DNA from: Mesocentrotus franciscanus
Lineage: Eukaryota > Echinodermata > Echinoidea > Camarodonta > Strongylocentrotidae
NCBI GenBank assembly: GCA_037976565.1
Contig: CP137686.1
Coordinates: forward strand, 29,129,016 to 29,193,015
Reading direction: 5' to 3'
Length of the DNA: 64,000 nucleotides
Each line of letters opens with the position of its first letter. Position 1 is the stretch's first letter. Below, piece by piece: positions 11,850 through 23,539 of the stretch. A model generated the notes under the pieces. It was given only the letters and a program-made list of their open reading frames with translations. It made no database searches and was not told the origin of the DNA. Made by a program: the position numbers and the translations under genes.

Positions 11850-12899
11850 TTTCGTACTTGAATTGACTCAAATTTTAAACAAACATCAGTCTGAATATAT
11901 TAGATGCTTACTATTTGTGTCATGTTGTTAATAAATCGTAATATTCCCTAAATTTCCAATATTTCTTGATTCGTTTTCATTATAACGGCCCATCGCTCAC
12001 GTCCATCACCTACCTTATAGCATCCAGTCAGATTATAATACCCGAGGGTCATAGAAAACAGAAATTAATCATTTAAAATTATGCAAACTTCTACTAGGAA
12101 AAAGAAGAAGAAGGGGAAGGAGAAGAATCATATCAGCGATATCACTAATTATTTTCGCTATGATCGAGGCATACACATGCACATTATAATACTCCGTGGT
12201 AATAAGGAAGGAAGCAAGGCAATGACAAAAGAGAGAAAGAGAGAAAGAGAGAGAGAGAGAGAGAATATGGCCCGGGTTGAAATTCAGTTTTCTTTAAATT
12301 ATTTGACCCGGTACTGATGATCATTTATCTGCCATGTGATTACCTTATGACGCTACATAAAAAAGTACCAGAGTGCCGTCTATTATCATCAAATATTGTT
12401 CAAGTAGCAATGTAGTGACGGTGAACAAATAAGAATACTAACGCAAGTTCGTAAGCCATGAGAATGACAATTTCTATCTCTCTTTCTGCTAAATAATCCG
12501 AAAAATAGAATCAACCAAATGGAATCAACTGTTAAAAGAATTTATCACGAGTCCTGAAATTTAAAGTTGTTAATGCACGTCATAGTAGTATTTAAGGGAT
12601 AGTTGAGTTCTTTGTTAAGACCGCAAATGCCTTCAAAGTACATGGTTATTGCTCTTATTCTTATTTATGACATTTCTAGTGCCCTTTTAGAACCTAAAAT
12701 TGATATGAAGTTGATTTTAGACCCCAAAATGTGTGACATTTAGATAAAATACGATCAACCCAAATCACCTCCACTTTTTTGCAGATGTTTCTGCATTTAT
12801 TGATAAATCAAATACAAAACATTCATATAACAATAATAGTATATAATATAATTGATTCACATAAAGAGTGACAACTGAAATACACACACACAAAAATGC

Positions 12900-12930
<31 letters not shown>

Positions 12931-14060
12931 GAATCAAGATAAATGCAGAGGCCAACTATATCATAGGCATGAATGCTCGAGTCGATATCAGCCGGGAAGG
13001 GGGATACATAACGCTGTTATAGGAGTATGTGGGAGAATAGAGTATCACGTATAAAGATTTCTTTCAGAAAGTATCTAAATAAAAAGTGGAAAGAAAGTGA
13101 AAAATTGCAAGTGTGTGCAAGTGGGTGTTCGATTCGTATTGTTCATGGACTGGTCATCTAAAATTAATTTATATAAACAAACAATTAAGATCGAATGAAT
13201 ATTTGGATATTAAATTTTTTTCAGTGAGGCTTTGAAAGAACAAAGAGATGCAGAGTGTTAAATATTGTCAGGTAAAGCATTCCAAACATCTGGGCCATGG
13301 TGTCTTATCGACTTATAGACCATAATAATTTTGGGTTAGTTACTTTAAAAAAATACGGTGACCGTTAATTAATTAATTAATTAATTAAACAATACACGGG
13401 CCGGCTGGTTGTGCTTATAACCAACACGAAAAGTCAACGAAAAGCCATTATTGGCATTGGCTGGAATAAAACGTATAAAGCGCTATTTTGTTTTTTCAAC
13501 GGCTGGTTTAAAATTATAGAATATTTGCGGTGCCCCACAAATATTAGAAATGCCTATATTTATGGATATTTCAGCCGTCTCTGAGCCGATTTTGATCAAA
13601 AAGATGTTTTTGTCATTTGAATTGTATGTTCTTTCAATTTTGACACTCAATTTTTCATTATCTCACACACACAAATATTTTGTGTAGCGCCCTCTGCAAC
13701 CAAAACTCAACTATCCTTTGAAGAACAGCATTGGCGAACGATTGTCGCTAAAATACAGAAATTGTTGCTTAGTTTGCTTTTCCATAAAAATTACCATGAT
13801 ACATCAAGCTACAAAGAACTTTGCTCGACGAACATGATATTGTCTTGAAAACAGTCTAAACATTGGAGCTAGAATGAATAAGAGATAATGCGAACATGTA
13901 AACAAGTGCATTTTGTCCATGTTAATCATCCAGTACCAAATAACCAAGCAAAACTAGAGCCAGATGACCTAAAGCTTAAAGACAATAATTTATGACATAT
14001 TGTCTATTGTCATGATTGTATTCTCTATTTATTTCTTCTTTATATTTTATTTCAATTTAA
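11850..14060 (+). repeat. Tandem segmental duplication, unit A
   Basis: Several blocks here recur in the same order and orientation downstream. About 12095-12560 matches 14375-14830 (shared phrases GCATACACAT, ATACTCCGTGGTAA, ATGGCCCGGGTTGAAATTC, ACTGATGATCATTTATCTGC). About 12525-12600 matches 15115-15195. About 13730-14035 matches 15205-15515 (TTGGCGAACGATTG, ATGATATTGTCTTGAAAACA, TGTAAACAAGTGCATTT). Divergence is noticeable, with different indels and microsatellites, so the duplication is not recent. No coding region is recognised. Confidence 0.75.
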
Positions 14061-14189
14061 AATATGTATTCTAATTTTCTTATTTTTTCTTGATAATATT
14101 TCAGCAACGAATTGACAGTTTTGGTAAACAGCTTGGATGTATTACACTAATAAATCCTGGGCACATGACGTATTGCAAAAAATAATTAT

Positions 14190-14365
14190 GATACGGAGAA
14201 GAAGCATAAAAATAATTATAAGAATAATAACAATAAAAATAATAACAATAATAATGATAATAATTACGAAATTAATTATTATAGCAACAACACCAATGAT
14301 AATAAATGTAATAATGATGATAGTAATGATTATTATGATACTGCTGCTATTACTACTAGTACTGT
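14190..14365. repeat. ATA/AAT-rich microsatellite
   Basis: Low-complexity ATAATAATT-type sequence between duplication units A and B. The open frames on both strands here are repeats of Ile and similar residues and are not genes. Confidence 0.9.
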
Positions 14366-14374
14366 GAGTAGGAC

Positions 14375-15560
14375 GAAGAAGCGGAACAAAAAGGGGAAGG
14401 AGGAGAATCATTTCAGCGATATTAGTGATTATATTCTCTATGATTGAAGCATACACATACACATTACATATACTCCGTGGTAAAAGAAAATAAGCAAAGG
14501 AAAAGGAAGGAAATGACAAAAGAAAGAGAGGAGAGAGAGAGAGATGGCCCGGGTTGAAATTCAGTTTTCTTTAAATCATTAGACCCGGTACTGATGATCA
14601 TTTATCTGCCGTGTGATTGCCGTGTGGTTGCCATGTGACGCTATACATTCAAAAAAGTACCATAGTGCCGTCTATTGTCATCAAATATTGTTCAAATAGC
14701 ATTGTAGTGACGATGAACAAATAAGAATACTAAAACGGAAGTTCGTTAGCCATGCGAATGACAATTTCTATCTCTCTCTCTCTGCTAAATAATCCGAACA
14801 ATAGAATTAACCAAGTGGAATCAAGTGAAATTTCTTAACAACAATTGAAACTTCTCCCAGGAAGCCTAACATAAGGGGGCAACCCCGGTGTAGTGGTCCA
14901 CCTGCACATCCCCAATCAGATATATACCGGGAGGAGCTAGAGACCCGAGGGTTACAGTGATTCAGTTCGCTTTTCGCCTCCCAGGCACAGGTGACGCCAA
15001 ATACTTAATGATAATGATGATGATTAGATTTTTTTCCCCATTCAAATAGCATTGTAAAGGCGGTGAAGAAAAAAATAATACTTCGTCGTTAATTCCTGCG
15101 AACAGTGGACTCAACCAAGCGCAATCAACTGTTAAACGAATTTGTCATGAGTCCTGAAATTTCAATTTGTTACTGTAGGTCATAGCAGTATTAACGAGTA
15201 GCAATGGCGAACGATTGCCGCTAAAATTCAACAATCATTGCTTAGTTTGCTTTTCCCTAAAAAATACCAACAGACATCAAGCTACATAGAACTATGGTCG
15301 ACAAACATGATATTGTCTTGAAAACAGTCAGAAAACATTGGAACTAGACTGAATAAGAGATAATGCGATCATGTAAACAAGTGCATTTGTCCATGTTAAT
15401 CCTCCAGTAGCAAATACCCAAGCAAAACTCGAGCCAGATGCAAATTAATATAAACTTAAAGACATTAATGTATTACATATTGTCTATTATCATGATTGTA
15501 TTCTCTACTTAGGCCTACTTCTTTTTCCTATTTCATTTTAACAAAAAATATATATTCTAA
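14375..15560 (+). repeat. Tandem segmental duplication, unit B
   Basis: Second copy of the unit described at 11850-14060, about 2.3 kb downstream at its start but only about 1.5 kb downstream by its end, so it is shorter. Near 15690-15755 a phrase similar to 11880-11930 (AGATGC-TACTATTTGT-TATGTTGTT) starts again, suggesting a third, truncated unit. Confidence 0.7.
14873..15022 (+). mobile_element. Possible tRNA-derived SINE
   Basis: The head contains CGGTGTAGTGGTCCACCTG, which resembles a tRNA-like RNA polymerase III A box. The segment ends in a TAATGATAATGATGATGA tail, as many SINEs do. It is absent from the equivalent place in duplication unit A, consistent with a later insertion. The B box is not clear, so this is tentative. 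Confidence 0.4.
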
Positions 15561-16439
15561 TGTTTCTTTGTATTGAATAGGTTCATTTATTTTCATTTTT
15601 TAGAAGGGGCGTGGTTAAAAAATAAAAACTTCTTTAACATTCCGTTTCCATGTCAACGGTCTTATTTGTTATTTGAAATGACTCAAACTGTAATCATAAT
15701 CAAACAGGCATCTGAAATTTTTTAGATGCATACTATTTGTTTTATGTTGTTGAAAATCGCCGCCGGCTGGATCCGACCCTGCTTCCCTGCATCAACACAC
15801 ACACTTTGAGAAAAGGAAGAAAAAAACAATTTTCTTTAATTCAAAGTCGTTTTACAACTTTGGGGCATCACATAATACCCGCATACATTCAGCTAATCTT
15901 GACACGAGGTTATTTTCCGCAAATTGTTTATTGTATTTTGTAGAAAGATACAAACCCTTGTGTAAATTAGCGTTGGAAATTGGGAATTGAATTGGGGCCT
16001 TGAGCGAAGAATACACGTTTAGCTGACAAAAAGTACGAGGCAGTTGTTTCCACTCCCCGAGATCATAATATGTCATCTAGTTACCGTCACCCGAAACGTG
16101 CAAAAAAGATATCCTTTTCGATTGGAAGTTCTGGAGACACTGTAACCCCCGTTATTGGTCGTTAGTTTCAAGCAGCGAAGAAACCAAACATGAGCTTCTT
16201 TCAGCGACACAGTGGTGCAAGTTCGACGCAACATAAAGAACTCGCAGTACTCTGACATCTCAGCAGAGTCGCCTAAACTTGTCAGACATCGTCTAAGATC
16301 AGGCAGCGTTAACAGTCAAAAAAGGAAACTTGTACGATAACAAAATTCGAAGAAGAAATTAATGCCATGTCTTCCGTCGTTTTATGCTTAGAGTGTTGTG
16401 TAACCTTCTATCAGCCTATTCCGTTATTCAGCCTGTCAC
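15561..16439. other. No gene recognised
   Basis: A partial third duplication unit at about 15690-15755 and a CCGCCGGCTGGATCC phrase at 15760-15775 resembling the hAT-like MITE termini. Otherwise nothing is identifiable. Short frames on both strands are unsupported. Confidence 0.45.
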
Positions 16440-17993
16440 TTTATTAGTTTAAATGCCCGCGGGCTTAGAAGCAAAGACAAAAGAATTTAATTCAAAGTAT
16501 TTCAATGGTTTAAATGTCATCCAAGAAACTTATTGGACATTAGAAAAAACTGTTAGGAAAGAATGGCGCGGACCATGTTATTTGTCTCATGGGTCTTATC
16601 ATTCGTCGGGAGTTGCCATCCTTTTTTATCAGAAATTTGATGTAGATACTAATTATGTAAAGCAAAAGAAATTGGTAGAATGTTGCTTCTAAAGAAATAT
16701 TGATACCATGATTTATACTCTTGTCAATGTGTATGCACCCACACAGAAAGAAATTCGGGAAATATTGTTTTAAATTTACAACACAATCTTATTAGAAACT
16801 ATGTAGATGATTCTAATTTGATATTAGGTGGAGATTGGAACTGGGTAGTAAATGTGCATTATGATGTTAAAAGTACCAGAAGTAAATTTTGTAAAAAGCC
16901 TCGAATTTTTTGTAAATTGTTCAAGCGATATTCTCTGTGTGACATTTGGAGAAGTACTTCTCTATAAATAGCATCAATACTACAGTATTGGCTTGTAAAC
17001 AAGAGCGTTCAAGTTAAAGCCCAAGTCCACTCCAAAAAAAACTTACTTAATAAGCAGAAAAATCAGACAAACCAATCAAAAAAGGTTTGAGCAAAATCGG
17101 ATAACTAATAAGAAAGTTATGAATTTTTGAAAAAGTATGTAAAACTATGGAACAATGAGAATCACAACACAAATTGCCAAGATGGTTATCAGTTTGTGAC
17201 CTCATGTCCTCACAACTTATCAATTGCTTTATATAGTTTAATCCCATTATCCCCAAAACTTGATTTCCCCATGCCTTTGCCCAGGTTATATGATTTGTAT
17301 CATATTGCGTGCATGACATTTCCCAAAACTTTTATGAATTTTGAAGAATTGATACTATTTTCTGAATATTGTATTTCATAATTATTGATTTTTATATAAA
17401 TAGTTTATCAAAATTCAATTTTTCATGATTTAACTGGACAAAAATTACTCTTTATTTGTGCATCCACACAAAAACATATTACTAACAATCTAACTTGGGT
17501 GCTGGTGTGAAGAAATAAGATTCTTAGGGTGAAAATAGGAACTTTATATTATTAATATAAAGAAAATAATTAGTGGATAGTGAGGACCATACGTCACAGA
17601 CTCATGAGTGAGTTGCCAATTTGTGTAGTGATTTTCAAAGTTTTTCATGTCATTAAAAATTAATAACTTTTTATTAGTTATCCGATTTTGCTCAAACTTT
17701 TTTGATTGGTTTGTCCGATTTTCTGGTTCTATTGAAAGTAACTTATTTTTGGAGTGGACTTGGGCTTTAAGGTGATCAAAGCAGGTATTAGACCGACAAT
17801 ACGTGCCGACCATAATGAAATATCCTCAAAATTAGAATAAAAGAAAATAAGACTGGTCCAGGATACTGTAAAAAAAAAAACATTGGTATTTTGAGTGATG
17901 AGAAATATCGAAATAGCGTTCGTAATATTATAAACATGGTTCAAGAAAAAGACCATTCTCCCTCTGAAATGTGGGAATTGTTGAAAATAAAGA
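16440..17993 (+). pseudogene. Decayed non-LTR retrotransposon, endonuclease to linker region
   Basis: Translated pieces match the AP-type endonuclease of LINE elements. 16453-16692 carries VIQETYW (catalytic Glu region) and CYLSHGSYHSSGVAILF. After a stop come YTLVNVYAPTQ (about 16710) and LILGGDWNW (about 16820), with CDIWRS near 16940. The reading then meets a TTAA-flanked MITE at 17014-17770 and resumes with IRPTIRADHNEIS, the SDH-like endonuclease end, and a linker containing MWELLKIK before the N gap at 17994. Reverse transcriptase would lie in or beyond the gap. Stops and frameshifts make it a pseudogene. The clade is uncertain (L2/CR1/Tx1-like). Confidence 0.75.
17014..17770. mobile_element. 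TTAA-flanked MITE inserted in the LINE
   Basis: The element (17018-17766) is bounded by TTAA at 17014-17017 and 17767-17770. Its ends are AGCCCAAGTCCACTCC and GGAGTGGACTTGGGCT, a perfect 16-bp inverted repeat that continues as a longer imperfect arm (about 17018-17150 against 17630-17766). TTAA target duplication is typical of piggyBac and Kolobok; the AG start fits Kolobok better. There is no transposase inside. It splits the LINE reading frame on the plus strand. Confidence 0.8.
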
Positions 17994-18493
17994 NNNNNNN
18001 NNNNNNNNNNNNNNNNNNNNNNNNNNNNNNNNNNNNNNNNNNNNNNNNNNNNNNNNNNNNNNNNNNNNNNNNNNNNNNNNNNNNNNNNNNNNNNNNNNNN
18101 NNNNNNNNNNNNNNNNNNNNNNNNNNNNNNNNNNNNNNNNNNNNNNNNNNNNNNNNNNNNNNNNNNNNNNNNNNNNNNNNNNNNNNNNNNNNNNNNNNNN
18201 NNNNNNNNNNNNNNNNNNNNNNNNNNNNNNNNNNNNNNNNNNNNNNNNNNNNNNNNNNNNNNNNNNNNNNNNNNNNNNNNNNNNNNNNNNNNNNNNNNNN
18301 NNNNNNNNNNNNNNNNNNNNNNNNNNNNNNNNNNNNNNNNNNNNNNNNNNNNNNNNNNNNNNNNNNNNNNNNNNNNNNNNNNNNNNNNNNNNNNNNNNNN
18401 NNNNNNNNNNNNNNNNNNNNNNNNNNNNNNNNNNNNNNNNNNNNNNNNNNNNNNNNNNNNNNNNNNNNNNNNNNNNNNNNNNNNNNNNNNNNN
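17994..18493. other. Assembly gap (500 N)
   Basis: Exactly 500 N, the usual placeholder length, so the true size is unknown. Open frames drawn across it are meaningless. Confidence 0.99.
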
Positions 18494-19050
18494 CGATGTT
18501 GAAACTGTGTTACGTCTCGGCGCAAGCCTCGACACCGCGGTGACCTCGCTGAGCGGGGAAGGGACTGTATTCGCATGGCTTATATCCATGGTACAGTGTG
18601 TGTCTGTGTAGTGTATGAATCAGATACACATCTCCGTTGCCGTTCAATATGCACAATGCATAGACCTACGTGATTAGTAGGTCCATGGTAAACCCCTCTT
18701 CGGCAACCGTCTCAATCTAGTCTCAGCTTCGACTGATACAGCTCTTGGATCTATATACATGTATAATAGACAAGTTTCCAGTAGGCCTACGGGATACATG
18801 AACTCTTATTATTTGTTCAATTCTTATGTCTGAAATGTATTCAGGAAAGAATATCGGAAAGAAAGCAATATGAAAATGAATGACCACAAAATCGTTCAGA
18901 TATAGGCCTACATGTAAGAAATACAAGAAATATGTCTATCTAGATAGTCTCTCTCTGTCTCTCTCTGTCTCTCGATCTCTGTCTCTCTCTGTCTCTCTCT
19001 TTATTTCTCTCCCTCTCCCTCTCTCTTTCCTAAAACACGGTAGTTTGTTT
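18494..19050. other. No gene; (TCTCTG)n microsatellite
   Basis: Begins with a short GC-rich stretch after the gap (18494-18560) and contains a TCTCTG/TCTC repeat at about 18945-19026. Nothing else is recognisable. Confidence 0.5.
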
Positions 19051-19407
19051 GGCGCTAGTTCAGAATCATATCTAGACTTCGACCCCTAACTCCGGCGTGA
19101 AGATACCCTACTAAAACATACCAAAATCAACTAAATCTTCATCGATTGTTCAAATAATGGTCATGATTTAAAAGCCGTTATGTTTCTTACCTGTTTTTTG
19201 TCAATTTTCTTATCTTTTGAGGAGTATTTTTCTGAAAAATGAACACTTTAGTATACACTTTCTCACAGGTTTCACGGCAAACCGCTGCACAATACATGGT
19301 GGGTTGCGTGCGGTCGAGCGCCTGCGTGAAGTTATCTACCGTAATACTTAGGGTATCTCCACCCCGGAGTTACGGGTCGAAATTTGATATGATTCTGAAC
19401 TAGCGTC
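19051..19407. mobile_element. MITE, 357 bp, 8-bp TSD
   Basis: The element is flanked by GTTTGTTT at 19043-19050 and 19408-19415. Ends are GGCGCTAGTTCAGAATCATA and the reverse complement of GACGCTAGTTCAGAATCATA, continuing as imperfect arms of about 65 bp. Its internal part (19161-19290) is related to 40991-41122. The TIR and 8-bp duplication suggest hAT or a similar superfamily. It has no coding capacity. Confidence 0.75.
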
Positions 19408-19539
19408 GTTTGTTTTTTTCCTGTACCGTTTGGATTATAACCAATTATATTTCACCGCGTCTCTCTCTCGATCTCTCTCCGAAATATTATAGGCCCTTAT
19501 TATCATTGTCATATATATCATCCTCATCTACATGCATAA

Positions 19540-19735
19540 CCCAAACCCACAAAAATATATGGTCACTTCACGAAAATGAGAATTTCTATCGTTTTTGTGA
19601 TTATATCATTATCCTTGTCATATCATCAACATCTACATAACAGTCAAAAAACAAATATGATTCTTAATTTCACGGTAATGAGAACGTATATCGTTTTTGT
19701 GGTTATTATCCTTGTCATTATATCATCCAAATAAA
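19540..19735 (+). repeat. About 100-bp tandem repeat, left part
   Basis: Two units carrying the phrase TCTATCGTTTTTGTGATTAT, followed by TATCCTTGTCATATCATC. Two further units of the same family lie at 24086-24290. The array therefore looks split by everything between 19736 and 24085. Confidence 0.65.
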
Positions 19736-20880
19736 ATTCAAACATGGTTTATTTCTAATTCGATACCAGTGATTTACAAATGTTGCTGAAATGACATGTT
19801 TTTTCCGGGATTTGACCACCGAAATACAATTCAAACGTGGTTTATTTCTAATTCGATACCAGTAATTTACAAATGTTGCTGAAATGACATGATTTTCCTG
19901 GATTTTTCGCACTTTTTTAACAATTTATACTTTTGTATGCGTTTGTTGGAAAATGACTCATTCCCAAATTTACAGACGGGCAAAAAATATGCTTATTTAG
20001 AAGCATTCATGTCAGGACCTGCGGAACGGCGGTGCTGGGGTGGGGCTCGAACCCCTCACCTTTTGAAAAAGAGTAATAGAAAGAAAGAAAGAATAGCGAC
20101 CTGCCAGTGTCACAAATGAGATATCAAAATATGCATGCTCATCTGACCGTAATTTATTGCCTGAAACCCTGAGCTTCTTGGTGCTTCGCCCCTGGACCCC
20201 ACACCTATTAGTAAACTGCCTGTGTCACAAATAAGGTATCACAATATGCTCATCTGACTGTAATTAAATGCCTAAAACCCTTGAGATTCCGGGGCTCTGC
20301 CCTGGACCCCATCAGGGGCCCTAAGGCCAGCCATCTAACCATAATTTCTTGCCTAGAGCCCCTGAGCTTATGGGGCTCCGCCCCTGACCCACGCCTATTA
20401 GTAAACTGCCTGTGTCACAAATAAGTTATCACAATATGCTCATCTGACCGTAATTAAATGCCTAAAAACCTTGAGATTCCGGGGCTCTGCCCTGACCCCA
20501 TCAGGGCCCTAAGGCCAGCCCCTGGATGCTCATCTAACCGTGATTTCTTGCCTAAAGCCCTGAGCTTTGGGGCTCCGCCCCTGGACCCCACGCCTGTTAG
20601 TAACCTGCATGTGTCACAAATAAGTTATCACAGTATGCTCATCTGACCGTAATTAAATGCCTAAACCCTGAGCTTCCGCGGCTCGGCCCTGATCCCATCA
20701 GGGGCGCTACGCCGGCCCCTGAATGCTCATCTGACCGCGTAATTTATTCCCTCAAACCCCTGAGCTTCTGGGGTTCCGCCCCTGTACCCCAAGCCAATTA
20801 GTAACCTGCAGGTGTCACAAACTAATAAGGTATCAAAATATGCTCATCTGACCGTAATTGAATGCGTAAGACCCTGAGCT
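19736..20880 (+). repeat. Composite repeat family A, copy 2, with ~190-bp tandem units
   Basis: Starts with two successive copies of the AAATTCAAAC(A/G)TGGTTTATTTC...TACAAATGTTGCTGAAATGACATG segment (19733-19900). It then runs through a GGGGTGGGGCTCGAACCCC stretch into a tandem block. Units begin CTG..TGTCACAAATAAG near 20105, 20217, 20407, 20602 and 20801, so the later repeat length is about 190 bp, each made of two similar halves centred on GGGGCTCCGCCCCTGG. It ends at CAGGCGCGTAGCCAGG (20883). Same family as 8617-10462. Confidence 0.75.
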
Positions 20881-21000
20881 TCAGGCGCGTAGCCAGGGGA
20901 CGGTGGGGCAGTCGCCACCCCCCCAAAAAAAACGCCGGCCAAAAAGAGAGAGAGAGAGAGAGAAGAGAAAAATAAGAGGACGTAGGAAGAAAAAGGGAAA

Positions 21001-21705
21001 GGAGTCGAGAACGGTACAACGAATCGTCTCCTTTCTCTAATAATTTAATGAAACGTCAAAGCTTGGGTGAAACTGAATTCAGACCAGGATTAAGAGTCGA
21101 GAACGGTACAACGAATTGTTCCTCTCTAATAATTTAATGAAACGTCAAAGCTTCTGCGCTTCGCGCGGGGGGAACTGAATCGAGAACGGTACAACGAATC
21201 GTCTTCTTCTCTAATAATTTAATGAAACGTCAAAGCTTCCCCGCTTCGCGCGGGAGGGGGAAAATTTAATTCAGACAAGGATTAAGAGTCGAGAACGGTA
21301 CAACGGATCGTCTTCTTTCTCTAATAATTTAATGAAACGTCAAAGCTTGGGTGAAACTGAATTCAGACCAGGATTTAGAGTCGAGAACGGTACAACGAAT
21401 CGTTCCTCTCTAATAATTTAATGAAACGTCAAAGCTGAAACTGAATTCAGACCGATTTAGAGTCGAGAACGGTACAACGAATCGTTCTCTAATAATTTAA
21501 TGAAACGTCAAAGCTTCCTTCGCGCGGGGAACTGAATCGAGAACGGTACAACGAATCGTCTTCTTTCTCTAATAATTTAATAAAAAGTCAAAGCTTCCGC
21601 GCTTCGCGCGGGAGGGGTAAAATTTAATTCAGACAAGGATTAAGAGTCGAGAACGGTACAACGGATCGTCTTCTTTCTCTAATAATTTAATGAAACGTCA
21701 AAGCA
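21001..21705 (+). repeat. Satellite-like tandem array, ~95-bp unit (left block)
   Basis: About eight units share GTCGAGAACGGTACAACG, TCTAATAATTTAATGAAACG, GTCAAAGCTT and often CTGCGCTTCGCGCGGG. Unit starts near 21004, 21093, 21180, 21288, 21380, 21463, 21538 and 21647 are 74-111 bp apart. The array continues at 23540-24085 after an insertion. Confidence 0.9.
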
Positions 21706-21710
21706 TGGGG

Positions 21711-23531
21711 CAGAGGCGGCGCTCCGGGGGCAGGGGGCACAGTGCCCTCCCACTTTTCAAGAACCCCAAAAGTGCCCCTTTACATAGGAGAAATGCCCTT
21801 TAACTTTGTAAAAGTGCCTTTTACATAGGAAAAGTGCCCTTTTACTTTGACAAGTGCCCCTATTAATTTTTAAAAGTGCCCTTCCCTTTCCACCTCTGAT
21901 AAGTGCCCCTTTATGTTGACACTTACCCCTTTTCCTTCAACAAGTTCCCATTTTCCTTTGCAATATTCTCATAAGTGCCCTTTTAATCTCTAGTAAGTGC
22001 CCCTTTTCAGGTACGAGAAGCGCCCTTTTCACTTTTGATAAGCGCCTCTTCACCTCTGATAACTGTCCTATTCAAATCTGAGAGGTGCCTTTTGCTTTGA
22101 CAGGTGCCCCTTTCCTTTGTAAGAAGTGCCCCTTCCTTTTAATAACTACCCCTTTAACTCGGATAAACGCATCTTATCTTTTCACATGTGCCCCTTTCCT
22201 TTCTAATAAGTGCCTCTTTTCCTTATGATAAGTGCCCCATTAAAAAGAGCCCCTTCTCATAAATGCCCCTTTACCTATGAAAATAGTTCCTTTTCATTCT
22301 CATAATAAGTGCCCTTTTCATCTCTTGTAAATGACCCTATTCAATTCTGAGAGATACTCGTTTTACTTTGACAAGTGCACCTTCCCCTCCTGATAAGTGC
22401 TCTTTTCATCTCTAATAAATGCCACTTTTATTTTGACACGTCCCCTTTTCCTTCCTAATAAAAGCTCTTTTTCCTTCTTATAAGTGCCCCTTCCCTTCTC
22501 ATGATTACCTCTTTTCATCTCTGATAAGTGCCTCGTTTATTTTAGCATGTGCCTCTTTTTCTTTTTAATAAGAGCCACTTCCCTCTTCTAATAAAAGCCC
22601 CCCTTTCACCTCCGATAAATGCACCTATTAAAATCTGATCGGTGCCCTTTTTCAACAAATGCACATTTCCCTTTATTATTAGCGCCCATTTTTCATTCTC
22701 ATAAGTGCCTCTTTCATATATGGTCAGTGCCCCTTTTCAGATGCGATAAGTGCTCCTTTTCACCTCTGATAATTACCAGTTTAACAATGATACGTGCCCT
22801 TTTCTTTCTAATAAGGAACCTATCCCTTTTCATAAATGCCCCTTTTCACTTCTTATAAAAGCCCCTATCAAAATCTGATGGGTGCCTCTTTTCCGTCGAC
22901 AAATGCCCATTTTCCATTCTCATAAGTGCCTCTTTGTTTAGGTGTAAGAAGTGCTCCATTTTCACCTCTGGTAATTAGCCTTTGTACTTTGACACGTGCT
23001 GCTTTTCTTTCTAATCCCTTTTATCCTTTTGGTAAGTGTCCCCTTTCCTCTCATTATTAAACGTGCCCCTAATTTCCAGCGACTAAGAGCAATTTTCCCA
23101 CTGCTCGCTACGCTCGCTCGCATCATAGATGTTATAATTATGTTACTTATCAAAGGCCTTTTCAGTCTTCCGTTATGAGAATGTGTTTATAATCCCATCA
23201 GGATTGGGGTTTTCCTCTTTATAAGATGTACCGGTAATTTTCGCGCTGCGACCTCACAAATCTTTCACTGCTCGCTTTGCTCGCTCGCAAGTGAATTTTC
23301 AGACCATAGCATCCAACTGCAAAGTATGATGCTTAACCAATATCTTATATGATGTATAAAGAGAAACAAATATTAAAATCACCCCTGATAATGTAATCAC
23401 AATATAGGGTATATACCAATGTTTAAAAACTTGTATCTTTTCGCTTTGAGATTTCCCTTTGAAGGTGCCCATTTTCCACAAAGTGCCCTTTTTGTTGGCC
23501 CCCCACTTTGGAAGTCGCTCCGCCGCCTCTG
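21711..23531. mobile_element. hAT-like element whose body is degenerate AAGTGCCCCTTTT repeats
   Basis: Ends are CAGAGGCGGCG (21711) and CGCCGCCTCTG (ending 23531), an 11-bp inverted repeat. It interrupts the 95-bp satellite, which resumes on both sides. Nearly the whole interior is a degenerate 25-35 bp repeat built on GATAAGTGCCCCTTTTCA. Near 23095 and 23268 it contains CTGCTCGC(T)..GCTCGCTCG, a phrase common in invertebrate mobile elements. The flanks (GCATGGGG, TCCGGGGA) do not give an exact duplication. No credible ORF exists. Confidence 0.6.
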
Positions 23532-23539
23532 TCCGGGGA

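Noticed and set aside
14137..14519. Ile-rich frames on both strands
   Set aside because: They come from ATA/AAT microsatellite sequence.
17729..18589. Open frames across the first N run
   Set aside because: Most of their length is unknown sequence, so they carry no information. The same applies to frames across 40491-40990.
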